Position numbers and translations under genes: made by a program. A stretch of 27,943 nt of DNA from Euryarchaeota archaeon UBA13 (lineage in GTDB: Archaea; Thermoplasmatota; Poseidoniia; Poseidoniales; Poseidoniaceae). Below the pieces are notes generated by a model that searched no databases, had not been told where the DNA came from, and was given only the letters and a program-made list of their open reading frames with translations. Position 1 is the stretch's first letter, and each line of letters begins with the position of its first letter. The DNA is taken from contig DAHU01000044.1 of NCBI GenBank assembly GCA_002495945.1, forward strand, positions 1 to 27,943. Reading direction: 5' to 3'. Below, in pieces: positions 7,790-15,819 of this stretch.

Positions 7790-8941
7790 TCAACGCATAA
7801 CCGGTCTTGGAGATTTACCAGCACCACGGTGGCCAATTAGTCTAACTGCTTGCCACGGTGGTGCGTAGTCCAAATTGGCCTTCATATCTTCAGTGTTAAA
7901 GTCCCAGTTCCACCGGTCCCGCCACGATTGAATGATGGTTTGTTTCCTTTGTAAGTCACACTCCGACCACTTGGGGACTTCGGAATACAATTCTTTGAGT
8001 ATGTCTCGGTGGTTTGCAAAATTGGCATTGTTCAATCGCTTTTGTTGCTCTATGTCCAACGGCTGAGTGGCAGGAAAGCGCCACCTTGGTTTGCCGTCTT
8101 TGTACCATGTGAATTCTGGGTCTAAATTATCGGTTAATCCGGTGATTCCAGAGTCCAGTAAGCGAGCTTCATAATTTTTTTTCGCAGGCCACACATATAC
8201 CGGCATTGCTTTTCGACAGTTTTGAAAGTAATCCAATCGTTTCCCAGACAAACCGACACTCCTGCCAATCAGTAAACGGTTGTAAAACGGTTGAAAATAT
8301 TCAATTGCGCATGGAACCATTGATGCTCCTCGTTGTTTATGTTTATTGATTAATTTGCTAAATGGCGTTACTAGATATTGTGGATAGGCCATCAGTCGTT
8401 TGAACCGGCCATAGCCAAATCGTGGAACTACCGGTAATAATTCAGCCCAGTTGTATTTACAATTAGATGTTTTAATTGATTGATGCATTTTGTTATGGAA
8501 TGCATAGAATACGATGTTCGATTTAGGAATTTCGAATTCATCAAGTAACAGGGATGCATTATCTATCATTTTAGACAGACTTTCAGTTACTCGCTTTTGG
8601 TTGAAATACCCCCCTCCAATTGGGGATTTTGGATGGGGTCGTTTAAGCTCCAAGCAGACCATTTTTCCTTCATCACGCCAATTTTTTTGTATGATTTGAT
8701 TTTCTATCAATTGTCTAAATGAGCAAAATCCATGGTTCTGCAAATCATCCAGTTCCCATCCTTCAACATATTGATTATCACTATCTAACAAATGCTTAGC
8801 AATCGAAACCTTAGCATCGTGATGTATCACTAATTCGTTATCAGATGTCAATCTCAAATCCAATTCAATTCCATCACAATGTGTAATGCCATGGACTAAA
8901 CTAGCCAATGAGTTCTCAGGCGGTTGCTGCCAGTCAGACAC
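7790..8941 (-). CDS. Glycerophosphodiester phosphodiesterase (GDPD)-family protein with C-terminal HRG motif
   Basis: GDPD enzymes hydrolyse glycerophosphodiesters to glycerol-3-phosphate and an alcohol on a TIM barrel. Residues 7-42 read PPENSLASL, then DGIELDLRLT (E26, D28) and ELVIHHD (H40, H41), the normal second part of the family signature. The LELKRP strand, a YAFH strand and VYVWPAKKN with GITGLTDNLDP follow, in normal order. What is missing at the N-terminus is the first strand with the catalytic HRG. It appears at the C-terminus instead, as RLIGHRGAGKSP (H371-R372-G373), after a 90-residue extension. The start is GTG 8941; the frame upstream reaches a stop after six codons and encodes no HRG, and I see no HRG coding in the other frames of the 123-base upstream gap. 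This suggests circular permutation of the barrel. Confidence 0.8.
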   Translation of the reverse strand: MSDWQQPPENSLASLVHGITHCDGIELDLRLTSDNELVIHHDAKVSIAKHLLDSDNQYVEGWELDDLQNHGFCSFRQLIENQIIQKNWRDEGKMVCLELKRPHPKSPIGGGYFNQKRVTESLSKMIDNASLLLDEFEIPKSNIVFYAFHNKMHQSIKTSNCKYNWAELLPVVPRFGYGRFKRLMAYPQYLVTPFSKLINKHKQRGASMVPCAIEYFQPFYNRLLIGRSVGLSGKRLDYFQNCRKAMPVYVWPAKKNYEARLLDSGITGLTDNLDPEFTWYKDGKPRWRFPATQPLDIEQQKRLNNANFANHRDILKELYSEVPKWSECDLQRKQTIIQSWRDRWNWDFNTEDMKANLDYAPPWQAVRLIGHRGAGKSPRPVMR

Positions 8942-9035
8942 ACTACGTGGTAAACGAAATCATTCAAAACATGATGTGTCGTCTGATTTGCAATTTGCTA
9001 ATAATCGATAGTTATGTGATTATGTGGTGAAAAAT

Positions 9036-9043
9036 GATATATT
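9036..9043 (+). promoter_or_regulatory. TATA-like box for PAP2 gene
   Basis: GATATATT is centred 25-27 bases upstream of the ATG at 9065, fitting a leaderless archaeal transcript. The divergent gap 8942-9064 also holds a short direct repeat (TTATGTG twice, 9012-9026) of unknown meaning. Confidence 0.45.
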
Positions 9044-9064
9044 GACAAAGGTGGCGAGAGGGTC

Positions 9065-10498
9065 ATGAGTCCATACACTATCATGATGATGCTCGTGGTA
9101 TTATTCACTCCTGTAGTGTGTTGGCTATTCTCAATCTCACAGAAAGAACACCGAGTTCCGCTCTCTATGTGGGCCAAAGAATTTCACGAAAAACGCTACT
9201 ATCTGCACGCAATGGGCTATTTAGTAATCATAAAATGGAAGTCAATCACTGACATGCTCAACGAACCGATAAAATCGGATGTCGGTCACTGGACAGATTT
9301 GATTTATGCTATCGAAGGTGAATTCACCAAACACATACAGGATTTTTTCCTCAATGACACATTAACAGCAATTTTAAATTTTCATTATCTTTTTATTTAC
9401 CTATTTTTGATTTATGTAACGACGGTCTATTTTGCTTATACTGGTGACAGAGACATGACCGACAAAGTTACGTTGAATTATTTGCTAATATACGCATTAG
9501 CTGTACCATATTACTTATTTTTCAATGTCGAAGTGACCTCTTCTTGGATTCCAGGCATGGAGGCGTTATTGTATCACGATGGAGCATATACCGTATTTTA
9601 TGCCACACACGACCCTCTAGATAACGCCGTACCATCATTACACGTCGCTATACCATTTGGAATTCTCATGCTCAATTACTTACACGTTAAGGAAAAAGGT
9701 GGTAAGATGAAAGAGTGGCGTCACTACAAATATTTCTTGTTTGTATTGCTTAATACAATTCTGTTCATATTTTCGATTCTATACCTCGGAATTCATTGGT
9801 TTACTGACATCCCTCTTGGCATATTGATTGGTGGCGTTGGTGCTCTGTTTATCCATCACCTACAACCACGTATAAGAAATGATTACGGTTCATTCTTCAA
9901 AGGTCTTGACAAAATCAAAGTAAGGCGACATGCAATTATCGAAGGTGCTATCGCTTTGGTAATGTTCACTTTAATCTTGATGGCAGTGAATGTTCAAATG
10001 GAAAATTCGGACGACAGAGTTTCTTTTAGGCTCGGGCCTGAGGACTCAACATACGAGATTATTCAAGAATTAAAGTACGGTGAACACGTTGATTCGACGG
10101 TTAAAAATCTCGATCCTTCCTTAACTCTCGAAGTGGTTTATATCTCAGTCGAAGAGAGTGCTAAAACGATGGATAATGGGTCAATTGATTGGCAGTATTT
10201 GGTAAGCATTGGCGAGCACTACATAATCGGTCCAGGGGAAGAGGTTGAAATTGTTACGGATAGTTATCTAATTTACAACTTGATTGTTATGCACAATCCA
10301 AGCACAAATTCGGAAGACATAATTGAGGTTAGTGTAGTAAATGATTACAATGATAACAAGATGTGGCGGGCGATTTTATTATCCGTACCATCATTGTGGA
10401 TGACTGCATTTGTTTTGTTTAGATTACAGAGGCTGAAAGCAAATAAGCGCTCAATACTTGATTCATCTCCTTCACATCTTTGGGTCGAAGAAGAATAG
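9065..10498 (+). CDS. PAP2/Aur1-like membrane phosphatase or phosphotransferase with extracytoplasmic C-terminal domain
   Basis: This 477-residue integral membrane protein has about six helices in the first 270 residues, then a seventh (about 295-315), an outside-facing beta-rich domain of ~135 residues, and a last helix near 440-460. The PAP2 active-site pieces are visible: VPSLHVAIP (H193) and GIHWFTDIPLG (H244, D248). The PSLHV form is typical of the Aur1/inositol-phosphoceramide-synthase-like branch (PAP2_3) rather than classic lipid phosphatases. These enzymes remove or transfer phosphate or phospho-headgroups on lipids at the outer membrane face. The extra domain between helices seven and eight is not recognised. 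The start ATG 9065 fits the TATA box 27 bases upstream. The substrate cannot be told from sequence. Confidence 0.75.
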   Translation: MSPYTIMMMLVVLFTPVVCWLFSISQKEHRVPLSMWAKEFHEKRYYLHAMGYLVIIKWKSITDMLNEPIKSDVGHWTDLIYAIEGEFTKHIQDFFLNDTLTAILNFHYLFIYLFLIYVTTVYFAYTGDRDMTDKVTLNYLLIYALAVPYYLFFNVEVTSSWIPGMEALLYHDGAYTVFYATHDPLDNAVPSLHVAIPFGILMLNYLHVKEKGGKMKEWRHYKYFLFVLLNTILFIFSILYLGIHWFTDIPLGILIGGVGALFIHHLQPRIRNDYGSFFKGLDKIKVRRHAIIEGAIALVMFTLILMAVNVQMENSDDRVSFRLGPEDSTYEIIQELKYGEHVDSTVKNLDPSLTLEVVYISVEESAKTMDNGSIDWQYLVSIGEHYIIGPGEEVEIVTDSYLIYNLIVMHNPSTNSEDIIEVSVVNDYNDNKMWRAILLSVPSLWMTAFVLFRLQRLKANKRSILDSSPSHLWVEEE

Positions 10499-10532
10499 TG
10501 CGAATTATCACTAACCTACACTTGGCCTTACC

Positions 10533-11333
10533 ATGGCAGGAGGTGAGCAAATCGAGAATTCAGTTCGAAATCTAATGCTTTCTCCCGGTGGCCAAATTAT
10601 CTCTGACGGTAGCAAGTTCTTGCGCGGTCAAGCAAAATTATTGATTGGATTATTTCTAATCAGCGTTGTTACTGCCTTTTCGCTAACAAAATCAGTAGTT
10701 AGTTGGTTGATTGCCGAGGAGCGACTGCCTGATGATGTCAATATCATAGTCACTTCGCCAATTGAGTTTATTTTGTTGCAATTTCAAATTGCAGTTAGTT
10801 TTGGCTTGGTGGTCATCATTACGTACCTTATTCTATCGCTAGTTCGGAAAGGTTCGAAAAATGATGCAGTAAGAGCAAGGTTAGCAGAACTTAAGTTGCA
10901 ACCACCGAAGTTTAGTTCGACATTTATTCTAACATTGGTAGCGATAATTACCTTGGGATTGTCTGGTTTAATCTATTCGTGGGAATTTTTGACTCCAATG
11001 ATTTTGCAATATTTGACTGATGATGCACAAAGTGCGGGATTAACCACAGAATGGCGTTTGTCAGGCTATGTTGGGTTTATTGTCAATTTGGCCTTAGCAT
11101 GTGTGATTGGTTTTCAAGCACCTGTCGCTACTATTTTGACACTGAGATTTGGTATTGCAACTAGACAACAAATACTTCAATACCGCAAGCACATATGGTT
11201 TACCGCATTTGTCCTTGGAGCGTTCCTATCCCCACCTGATCCGTTGTCATTATTCCTAGTCGCAATGCCTGTTGTAGTATTATTTGAGGTGTCGATTATC
11301 ATCGATAGAATAACCAAAATCTCAAACGCATAG
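10533..11333 (+). CDS. tatC: Sec-independent protein translocase TatC
   Basis: TatC is the twin-arginine signal-receptor subunit of the Tat pathway, which exports folded proteins across the cytoplasmic membrane. The 266 residues show six hydrophobic segments in the TatC pattern. The SPIEFILLQFQIAVSFGL block matches the conserved first-loop/second-helix region, and LSPPDPLSLFLVAMP with LFEVSI matches the conserved end of the family. The ATG at 10533 lies 34 bases after the PAP2 gene on the same strand, so they may share a transcript. No TatA/B-like gene is in the window. The 3' end overlaps the convergent PHP gene by 12 bases. Confidence 0.88.
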   Translation: MAGGEQIENSVRNLMLSPGGQIISDGSKFLRGQAKLLIGLFLISVVTAFSLTKSVVSWLIAEERLPDDVNIIVTSPIEFILLQFQIAVSFGLVVIITYLILSLVRKGSKNDAVRARLAELKLQPPKFSSTFILTLVAIITLGLSGLIYSWEFLTPMILQYLTDDAQSAGLTTEWRLSGYVGFIVNLALACVIGFQAPVATILTLRFGIATRQQILQYRKHIWFTAFVLGAFLSPPDPLSLFLVAMPVVVLFEVSIIIDRITKISNA

Positions 11334-12200
11334 TTGACCGACAGGAGTTGCCATTTTGCCCGGACTTTGGCCGTAAGTTTGGCCGTGGAAATCAGAGCCG
11401 CAACTGACTTTCAATCCTTGTTGAGTACAAATCTGCCACAATTCAAACCGATACATATCTTCATGACTACGATGGAACGCTTCTATGGAATCTATGCCAA
11501 CTGATTTACAATATTGCCCGAGCTGTTTCGGTGGTATACCGTAATACAGGGGATGGGCCAATGAAGTCACTCCGCCGCACTCTCGAACAACTGAAACTGC
11601 CTCTGCGATGCTTGGCTTTGGCTGTGCAACATGAGCCGGCAATCCGTCACCAATCCACTTCTCAAAGGCTTCGAACTTTGTTTCGACATAGCCTTTGTCA
11701 ACCATTGCTTGAGCGAGGTGGGGTCGCCCAATTGAGCCGCCGGCTTTGTCAGCAACTTCACTAAAATCTATTGGCATGCCCAGTTCGGCGAGTTTTTCTA
11801 CCATTTGCTTCATTCTTGGTATGCGATTGTCTTGCAGTGGTTTTAACCACTGAGCGAACCTTATCGCCTGCTCATCATCGGGTTTAAGTTCTGGAAAATA
11901 GGCTAAAAGGTGCCATGATTTTGAGGCTCTTTCTCGTCCACGTTGTTTGAGTTCTAATTCGTCGGGCTCAAGACCTCTTTCACAGGTAATCTCTACACCG
12001 GGGATGAAATTTATGCCCAAATCGTTGGCGCTTTGGTAAGCGTTTTTCCAGCCTGCAATGGTGTCGTGGTCGGTAAGTGACCAGTATTTTACCTCGCTAT
12101 TTTTCATTAATTGTGCAACAAACTCGACACTATGCTCGCCATCACTATTAGTTGAGTGGCTATGAAGGTCATAATGCTGTGTCCACACAAGATAATCCAC
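11322..12200 (-). CDS. PHP-domain metal-dependent phosphoesterase (TrpH/RNase AM-like)
   Basis: The PHP-fold motifs are all present in the 292 residues: YDLHSHSTNSDGEHS (metal-binding HxH), LTDHDT, FIPGVEIT (metal-bridging Glu), VTSLAHPLYYG and a terminal CGSDFHG. This set is typical of the TrpH-like branch, whose studied members hydrolyse nucleoside 3',5'-bisphosphates or trim RNA 5' ends; the substrate here is inferred only from that similarity. The start is GTG 12200, 25 bases after the upstream membrane protein of the same strand, with AGGGT about nine bases before it. It is probably the last gene of a VOC-folD-membrane protein-PHP operon. Confidence 0.85.
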   Translation of the reverse strand: MDYLVWTQHYDLHSHSTNSDGEHSVEFVAQLMKNSEVKYWSLTDHDTIAGWKNAYQSANDLGINFIPGVEITCERGLEPDELELKQRGRERASKSWHLLAYFPELKPDDEQAIRFAQWLKPLQDNRIPRMKQMVEKLAELGMPIDFSEVADKAGGSIGRPHLAQAMVDKGYVETKFEAFEKWIGDGLPAHVAQPKPSIAEAVSVVRECGGVTSLAHPLYYGIPPKQLGQYCKSVGIDSIEAFHRSHEDMYRFELWQICTQQGLKVSCGSDFHGQTYGQSPGKMATPVGQLCV

Positions 12201-12225
12201 ACAGTCAACCCTAATGAAGTTATGA

Positions 12226-12954
12226 TTATATCAAATCATCGAGGTCAGGAAGTGCCGGTGTGTCAATGTAAGCTTCCGCTCGATTAGACTCAACAGCAGT
12301 TGGTTCATCGAATAAATCATCTAAATCTGGTAAATTCATCGGCGCCTGATTTTCTTTGACATTTGTGTCCAAGACTAAATCTGGTTCGATTTTTGGTAGT
12401 GGCACATTCGGTTTCGTTGTTTCTGTTGTTTCAGGAACCGGTGTTGTAGTTGAATCAATAATGTCACTCGAATATTGGTGAGGCGCTGGCAACTGCTCTG
12501 CAATTGATTGTGAGGACGCACCGATTTCGCCAGTACTGAGTGTGCTAATAGCGCTGTCAACTTGTTGCTGATTTATGTCATTATTGCCACCGACTATTGA
12601 TTCGATTATTGCTTGAGTGTGAATGCTCTGAGACAATGCAATCGAATTATTTTCACCGGATTTAGTTGGCGTAGTTTCAAGCGCGGCAAGTTGTTCCTCG
12701 AGTGATAAATTGCCTGTCAATTTGGTGATTTTTCGTTCTCTTGATGCAAAATAACTTATTGTGAAACAGGTTAACACAACACCTGCTCCAGTATAATCGA
12801 TAATCGAGATTCCCTGCTCAAAAATATCAAGTTGCAAATTGATAAGTAATGCAACAAGAGTGATTGAACCAATAACTTTGGTGGCACTTGCCAATCTTGG
12901 AGCCAGTTGTTCCATAGAATCCCACAGAACTGTGTAAGATAAGATACTTCCCAT
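12226..12954 (-). CDS. Hypothetical membrane protein with acidic disordered tail and repeated LPDLDDL motif
   Basis: Two hydrophobic helices near the N-terminus (about residues 24-45 and 50-70) are followed by about 170 residues that look disordered: rich in Ser, Thr, Pro, Gln and acidic residues. The tail carries the same short motif twice, NLPDLDDLF and ALPDLDDLI, the second forming the very C-terminus. The preferred start is the ATG at 12954, which shares one base with the folD stop (TGATG); a GTG one codon earlier is possible. It is thus translationally coupled to folD. No family is recognised. The repeated acidic-hydrophobic motif looks like a docking peptide, which is inference. Confidence 0.65.
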   Translation of the reverse strand: MGSILSYTVLWDSMEQLAPRLASATKVIGSITLVALLINLQLDIFEQGISIIDYTGAGVVLTCFTISYFASRERKITKLTGNLSLEEQLAALETTPTKSGENNSIALSQSIHTQAIIESIVGGNNDINQQQVDSAISTLSTGEIGASSQSIAEQLPAPHQYSSDIIDSTTTPVPETTETTKPNVPLPKIEPDLVLDTNVKENQAPMNLPDLDDLFDEPTAVESNRAEAYIDTPALPDLDDLI

Positions 12955-13826
12955 CACAAGATATTCTCTGCGGCCTTAACGGTATTTTCCATTAACATTG
13001 CAACGGTCATAGGGCCAACGCCACCGGGTACAGGTGTAATCCAGGATGCTATCTCATTAGCCGTTTTTTCCACATCACCTACTAGCACATAGCCTTTTGC
13101 AGCGCTATCATCATCAACGCGATTAATCCCAACATCAATAACGACAGCACCGTGCTTTATCCAAGACTGTTTGACCATATTCGGTCTGCCAACTGCTGCA
13201 ACAATAATATCTGCATCGAGACATTGTTGAGCCATGTCCACGGTTCTTGAATGTGCTATGGTTACCGTAGCATCTGCTCCACGGGAAGCTAGTAGAATCG
13301 CCTGAGGCATCCCCACATTGCGTGACCTGCCAATAACTAGTGCCTTCTTGCCACGTGTTTCAATTCCCGCCCATTCCAGCATGCGCATGACTCCATTTGG
13401 TGTACAGGGTATCAAACAATCTTGTCTTCCTTGCACTAACCGCCCGAGGTTTTCCGGATGGAAGCCATCAACATCTTTTGCTGGATTGATTAAATCAGTA
13501 AGAGCCTCTTCATTCATGTGGTCTGGTAGTGGCGATTGGATCAATATGCCGTGGACAGTATGGTCTGCATTGAGTTGTTTGATTACCGAACGTAATTCGC
13601 TCTCTGTGGACGATTCATCTAGTTCGATATGAGTGCTCTTTATTCCAAGTCTATTACAGGCTCTTATTTTAGCCCCAACATAAACATGGCTAGCAGGGTC
13701 ATTGCCAACTATGACCACTGCAAGATGAGGGGTGACTCCGCTATCATTGCAGGTTTTGATACGGTGGTTTAGGCTTTCTTCGACGGCTGCTGCACATGCT
13801 TTTCCATCAAGTATCTCAGCCACCAT
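12954..13826 (-). CDS. folD: Bifunctional methylenetetrahydrofolate dehydrogenase / methenyltetrahydrofolate cyclohydrolase
   Basis: FolD interconverts 5,10-methylene-, methenyl- and 10-formyl-tetrahydrofolate in cytosolic one-carbon metabolism. At 290 residues it has normal length. Visible signatures are SHVYVGAKIRACNRLGI (the catalytic Tyr/Lys region), GILIQSPLPDHM, DVDGFHPENLGRL, PCTPNGVMRMLEWAG, the nucleotide-binding loop GRSRNVGMPQA and the C-terminal VPGGVGPMTVAMLMENT. The ATG at 13826 is preceded by GGAG seven bases upstream and sits 21 bases after the VOC gene. The 3' end overlaps the next gene by a base (TGATG). FolD implies folate-based rather than purely methanopterin-based C1 chemistry. 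Confidence 0.95.
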   Translation of the reverse strand: MVAEILDGKACAAAVEESLNHRIKTCNDSGVTPHLAVVIVGNDPASHVYVGAKIRACNRLGIKSTHIELDESSTESELRSVIKQLNADHTVHGILIQSPLPDHMNEEALTDLINPAKDVDGFHPENLGRLVQGRQDCLIPCTPNGVMRMLEWAGIETRGKKALVIGRSRNVGMPQAILLASRGADATVTIAHSRTVDMAQQCLDADIIVAAVGRPNMVKQSWIKHGAVVIDVGINRVDDDSAAKGYVLVGDVEKTANEIASWITPVPGGVGPMTVAMLMENTVKAAENIL

Positions 13827-13847
13827 GGTTACTCCACTATAATTTGT

Positions 13848-14324
13848 TTATTGAGCATTTGGTAGGGTGTTTCGCCCACCGCCTACTTCATTCTCACTAC
13901 CGACAACAGTGGCGAATAATCGATCATCATCGCTGAATGATTTGAATTCAAGAGAATTGCCAGATGGGTCATCTAAAAACATGGTCGCCTGTTCACCAAT
14001 CTTGCCTGGATATCTAGTATGTGGTTTAATTCTAAACTTGGTCTTCGATTGTTCTAATCGTGATTTAAAATCATGCCATTGATTCCAATCCATAACGAGG
14101 CCAAAGTGGAATGGTGGTACCTTTTTGCCGTCTATTTTACCTCCATCGGTGTTGTCTGGCATATTGGACACGAGATGTGCAACAATTTGGTGACCATAAA
14201 AGTTGAAATTTATTGAACTTGGAGTGCGTCTACCAATTTCACAACCAAGAAGATGAACATAGAATTGTTCTGTTGCCTCGAGGTCGGTGACTGGAAACGC
14301 CAGATGAAACGGTCGCATAAGCAT
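13848..14324 (-). CDS. VOC-superfamily (glyoxalase/dioxygenase-like) metalloprotein
   Basis: This 158-residue protein has the paired beta-alpha-beta-beta-beta modules of the vicinal oxygen chelate fold. PFHLAFPVTDLEATEQFYVHLLG opens module one and VPPFHFGLVMD opens module two, ending with FLDDPSGNSLEFKSF. The likely metal ligands are the His of PFHLAF, a His in FYGHQIVAHL, the His of PFHFGL and the Glu of SLEFK. The superfamily includes glyoxalase I, ring-cleaving dioxygenases and fosfomycin-resistance proteins; the substrate here is unknown. The start is ATG 14324 or ATG 14318. It lies 30 bases after the tRNA-Thr gene and may be read from the tRNA promoter, with folD 21 bases downstream. Confidence 0.75.
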   Translation of the reverse strand: MLMRPFHLAFPVTDLEATEQFYVHLLGCEIGRRTPSSINFNFYGHQIVAHLVSNMPDNTDGGKIDGKKVPPFHFGLVMDWNQWHDFKSRLEQSKTKFRIKPHTRYPGKIGEQATMFLDDPSGNSLEFKSFSDDDRLFATVVGSENEVGGGRNTLPNAQ

Positions 14325-14354
14325 TGATTAGGTTATACAGTTAACTGTTTTTTT

Positions 14355-14429
14355 GGAGCCAACGGAGGGACTCGAACCCCCGACCGTCGGATTACAAATC
14401 CGACGCACTACCAGCTGTGCTACGTTGGC
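14355..14429 (-). tRNA. tRNA-Thr (anticodon UGU), CCA encoded
   Basis: On the minus strand a full cloverleaf can be drawn: acceptor GCCAACG pairing with CGTTGGC, D-arm GCAC..GTGC, anticodon arm TCGGA-TTTGTAA-TCCGA, a five-base variable loop, and a T-arm with loop TTCGAGT. The seven-base anticodon loop puts TGT at positions 34-36, reading ACA threonine codons. The discriminator base is U73 and the 3' CCA is in the DNA (14355-14357). No intron is present. The A/T-rich gap with the divergent aminotransferase (about 14472-14502) probably holds both promoters. Confidence 0.95.
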
Positions 14430-14495
14430 GACGATTAGGCCAAACAACAATCATTCATCAATGAAACGGATGATTTATTATATTCAATAGTGAAA

Positions 14496-14501
14496 TTATA
14501 A
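14496..14501 (+). promoter_or_regulatory. TATA-like element before the aminotransferase
   Basis: TTATAA within AAATTATAAT lies 25-35 bases upstream of the candidate starts (TTG 14524, ATG 14533). It is a plausible archaeal TATA box, chosen by eye in an A/T-rich gap. Confidence 0.3.
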
Positions 14502-14532
14502 TGGGCAAATCAAAGAACATGATTTGTTTGGT

Positions 14533-15813
14533 ATGGCTATGGCCGAGAACATAGCGAACAGTTTCTTGAATGATTTCGCTAAGACAAAACAAGGTAATGA
14601 CACGATATTTTCTTGCTGGGCACGCTATCAAGAAGCCATTGCACAAGGGCATGATGCTGTAAACGGCACTATTGGTGCATTACTCGAGGATGATGGTAGC
14701 CTTGCAATTAACCAAACAGTCGATGAGTTTGTTCGTAATTCGCCACCGATAGAGATTGCAGCATACGCTCCGTTGAAGGGTTTGCCAGAGTTTCTTGACC
14801 TCGCAGTTACTCTTGCCTTGGGAGACGCTCGTGACGAGTTAGAAGAAATCGGTCTCTGCCATACGGCTACTGCATCGCCTGGTGGTTCGGGTGCGTTATA
14901 CCTTGCTGCAGCAAATTATGCTGATAGAGGCAGTAAGGTGCTACTGCGCGACAGACATTGGGGGCCATATGATGGATTCCTTGCTGGATGTGGATTAGAT
15001 ATTGCGACTTATCCATTGCTTAGTGGAGATTCAGGTCTTGATTTGGCAGGATTAGAGTCATCTTTGAGAGAACTTTCCACCTCCCAAACTAAAATTATGT
15101 CATGGTTGAATGACCCCGCACACAACCCTACTGGATTGTCACTCACCGCCGATGAACGTATGTCCGTACTCAAAGCGTTTGCAGATGCGGCGATGGGCAA
15201 CGAAAATATTGGTTATACTTTACTTATTGATGCTGCTTATCACCTATATGCTGAGGAGCCTCATGGCTGGGCAGAAACTATCACAGATGCTCTGCATGAT
15301 GGACTTGAATGGCCAGCCAATCTCTTGCTAACTTTCGCTATATCTCTATCAAAATCACATACAGTCTACGGTTTGAGAGGTGGTGCACTGGTCACCATAC
15401 ATCCCGATCAGTCGGTAGTTGATCGAATTACTACTGTAATGGGTGTAACCGGTCGACAAACATGGTCTGCTAGTTCCCGATTGGCGCAATACTCGATTGC
15501 CAAAATACATTCAAATCAAGAATCTGGAGCTGCTTGGTCGGATGAAAAAGTAAGAATGACTGAAATTCTCAAACAACGGAGAAAATTGTTCATTTCCGCC
15601 TGTAATAGACTAAATGTGTCGATTAATCCAACTCACGACGGTTTCTTTGCTTGGCTGGAACATGACAATCCTCAAACCATCGTTGATTCATGTGCTGAAG
15701 ACCAAGTATACCTCGTGCCACTGAAAGGCGGTGTTAGAATTGGCTTATGTGCGATTCCAACCGACAAAATTGAAAGAGTGGCAGAGTCCCTAAGTAATGC
15801 ATTAAATGTGTGA
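14533..15813 (+). CDS. Class I/II PLP aminotransferase (aromatic/aspartate aminotransferase-like)
   Basis: A fold-type I PLP transaminase of about 426 residues, moving amino groups between an amino acid and a 2-oxo acid in the cytosol. Visible are the SPGGSGAL cofactor-phosphate loop, NDPAHNPTG (the conserved Asn and the NPTG turn), LLIDAAYHLYA (PLP pyridine Asp and Tyr), the Schiff-base lysine in ISLSKSHTVYGLRGG, and the substrate-carboxylate arginine in GVRIGLCAIP. The NDPAHNPTG and SKSHTVYGLRGG blocks resemble the aspartate/tyrosine aminotransferase subgroup. The ATG at 14533 is taken as start; TTG 14524 and ATG 14539 are alternatives. It is followed closely by the small zinc-ribbon membrane protein. 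The exact amino-acid substrate is not decided by sequence alone. Confidence 0.85.
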   Translation: MAMAENIANSFLNDFAKTKQGNDTIFSCWARYQEAIAQGHDAVNGTIGALLEDDGSLAINQTVDEFVRNSPPIEIAAYAPLKGLPEFLDLAVTLALGDARDELEEIGLCHTATASPGGSGALYLAAANYADRGSKVLLRDRHWGPYDGFLAGCGLDIATYPLLSGDSGLDLAGLESSLRELSTSQTKIMSWLNDPAHNPTGLSLTADERMSVLKAFADAAMGNENIGYTLLIDAAYHLYAEEPHGWAETITDALHDGLEWPANLLLTFAISLSKSHTVYGLRGGALVTIHPDQSVVDRITTVMGVTGRQTWSASSRLAQYSIAKIHSNQESGAAWSDEKVRMTEILKQRRKLFISACNRLNVSINPTHDGFFAWLEHDNPQTIVDSCAEDQVYLVPLKGGVRIGLCAIPTDKIERVAESLSNALNV

Positions 15814-15819
15814 TTTTTG

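Noticed and set aside
9012..9026. Direct repeat TTATGTG x2 in the divergent gap
   Set aside because: It is too short and A/T-rich to call an operator without conservation data.
8942..9064. Frameshift hiding the GDPD HRG motif upstream
   Set aside because: Reading the minus strand upstream of 8941 shows no HRG-coding run in the other frames, and the in-frame extension stops after six codons.
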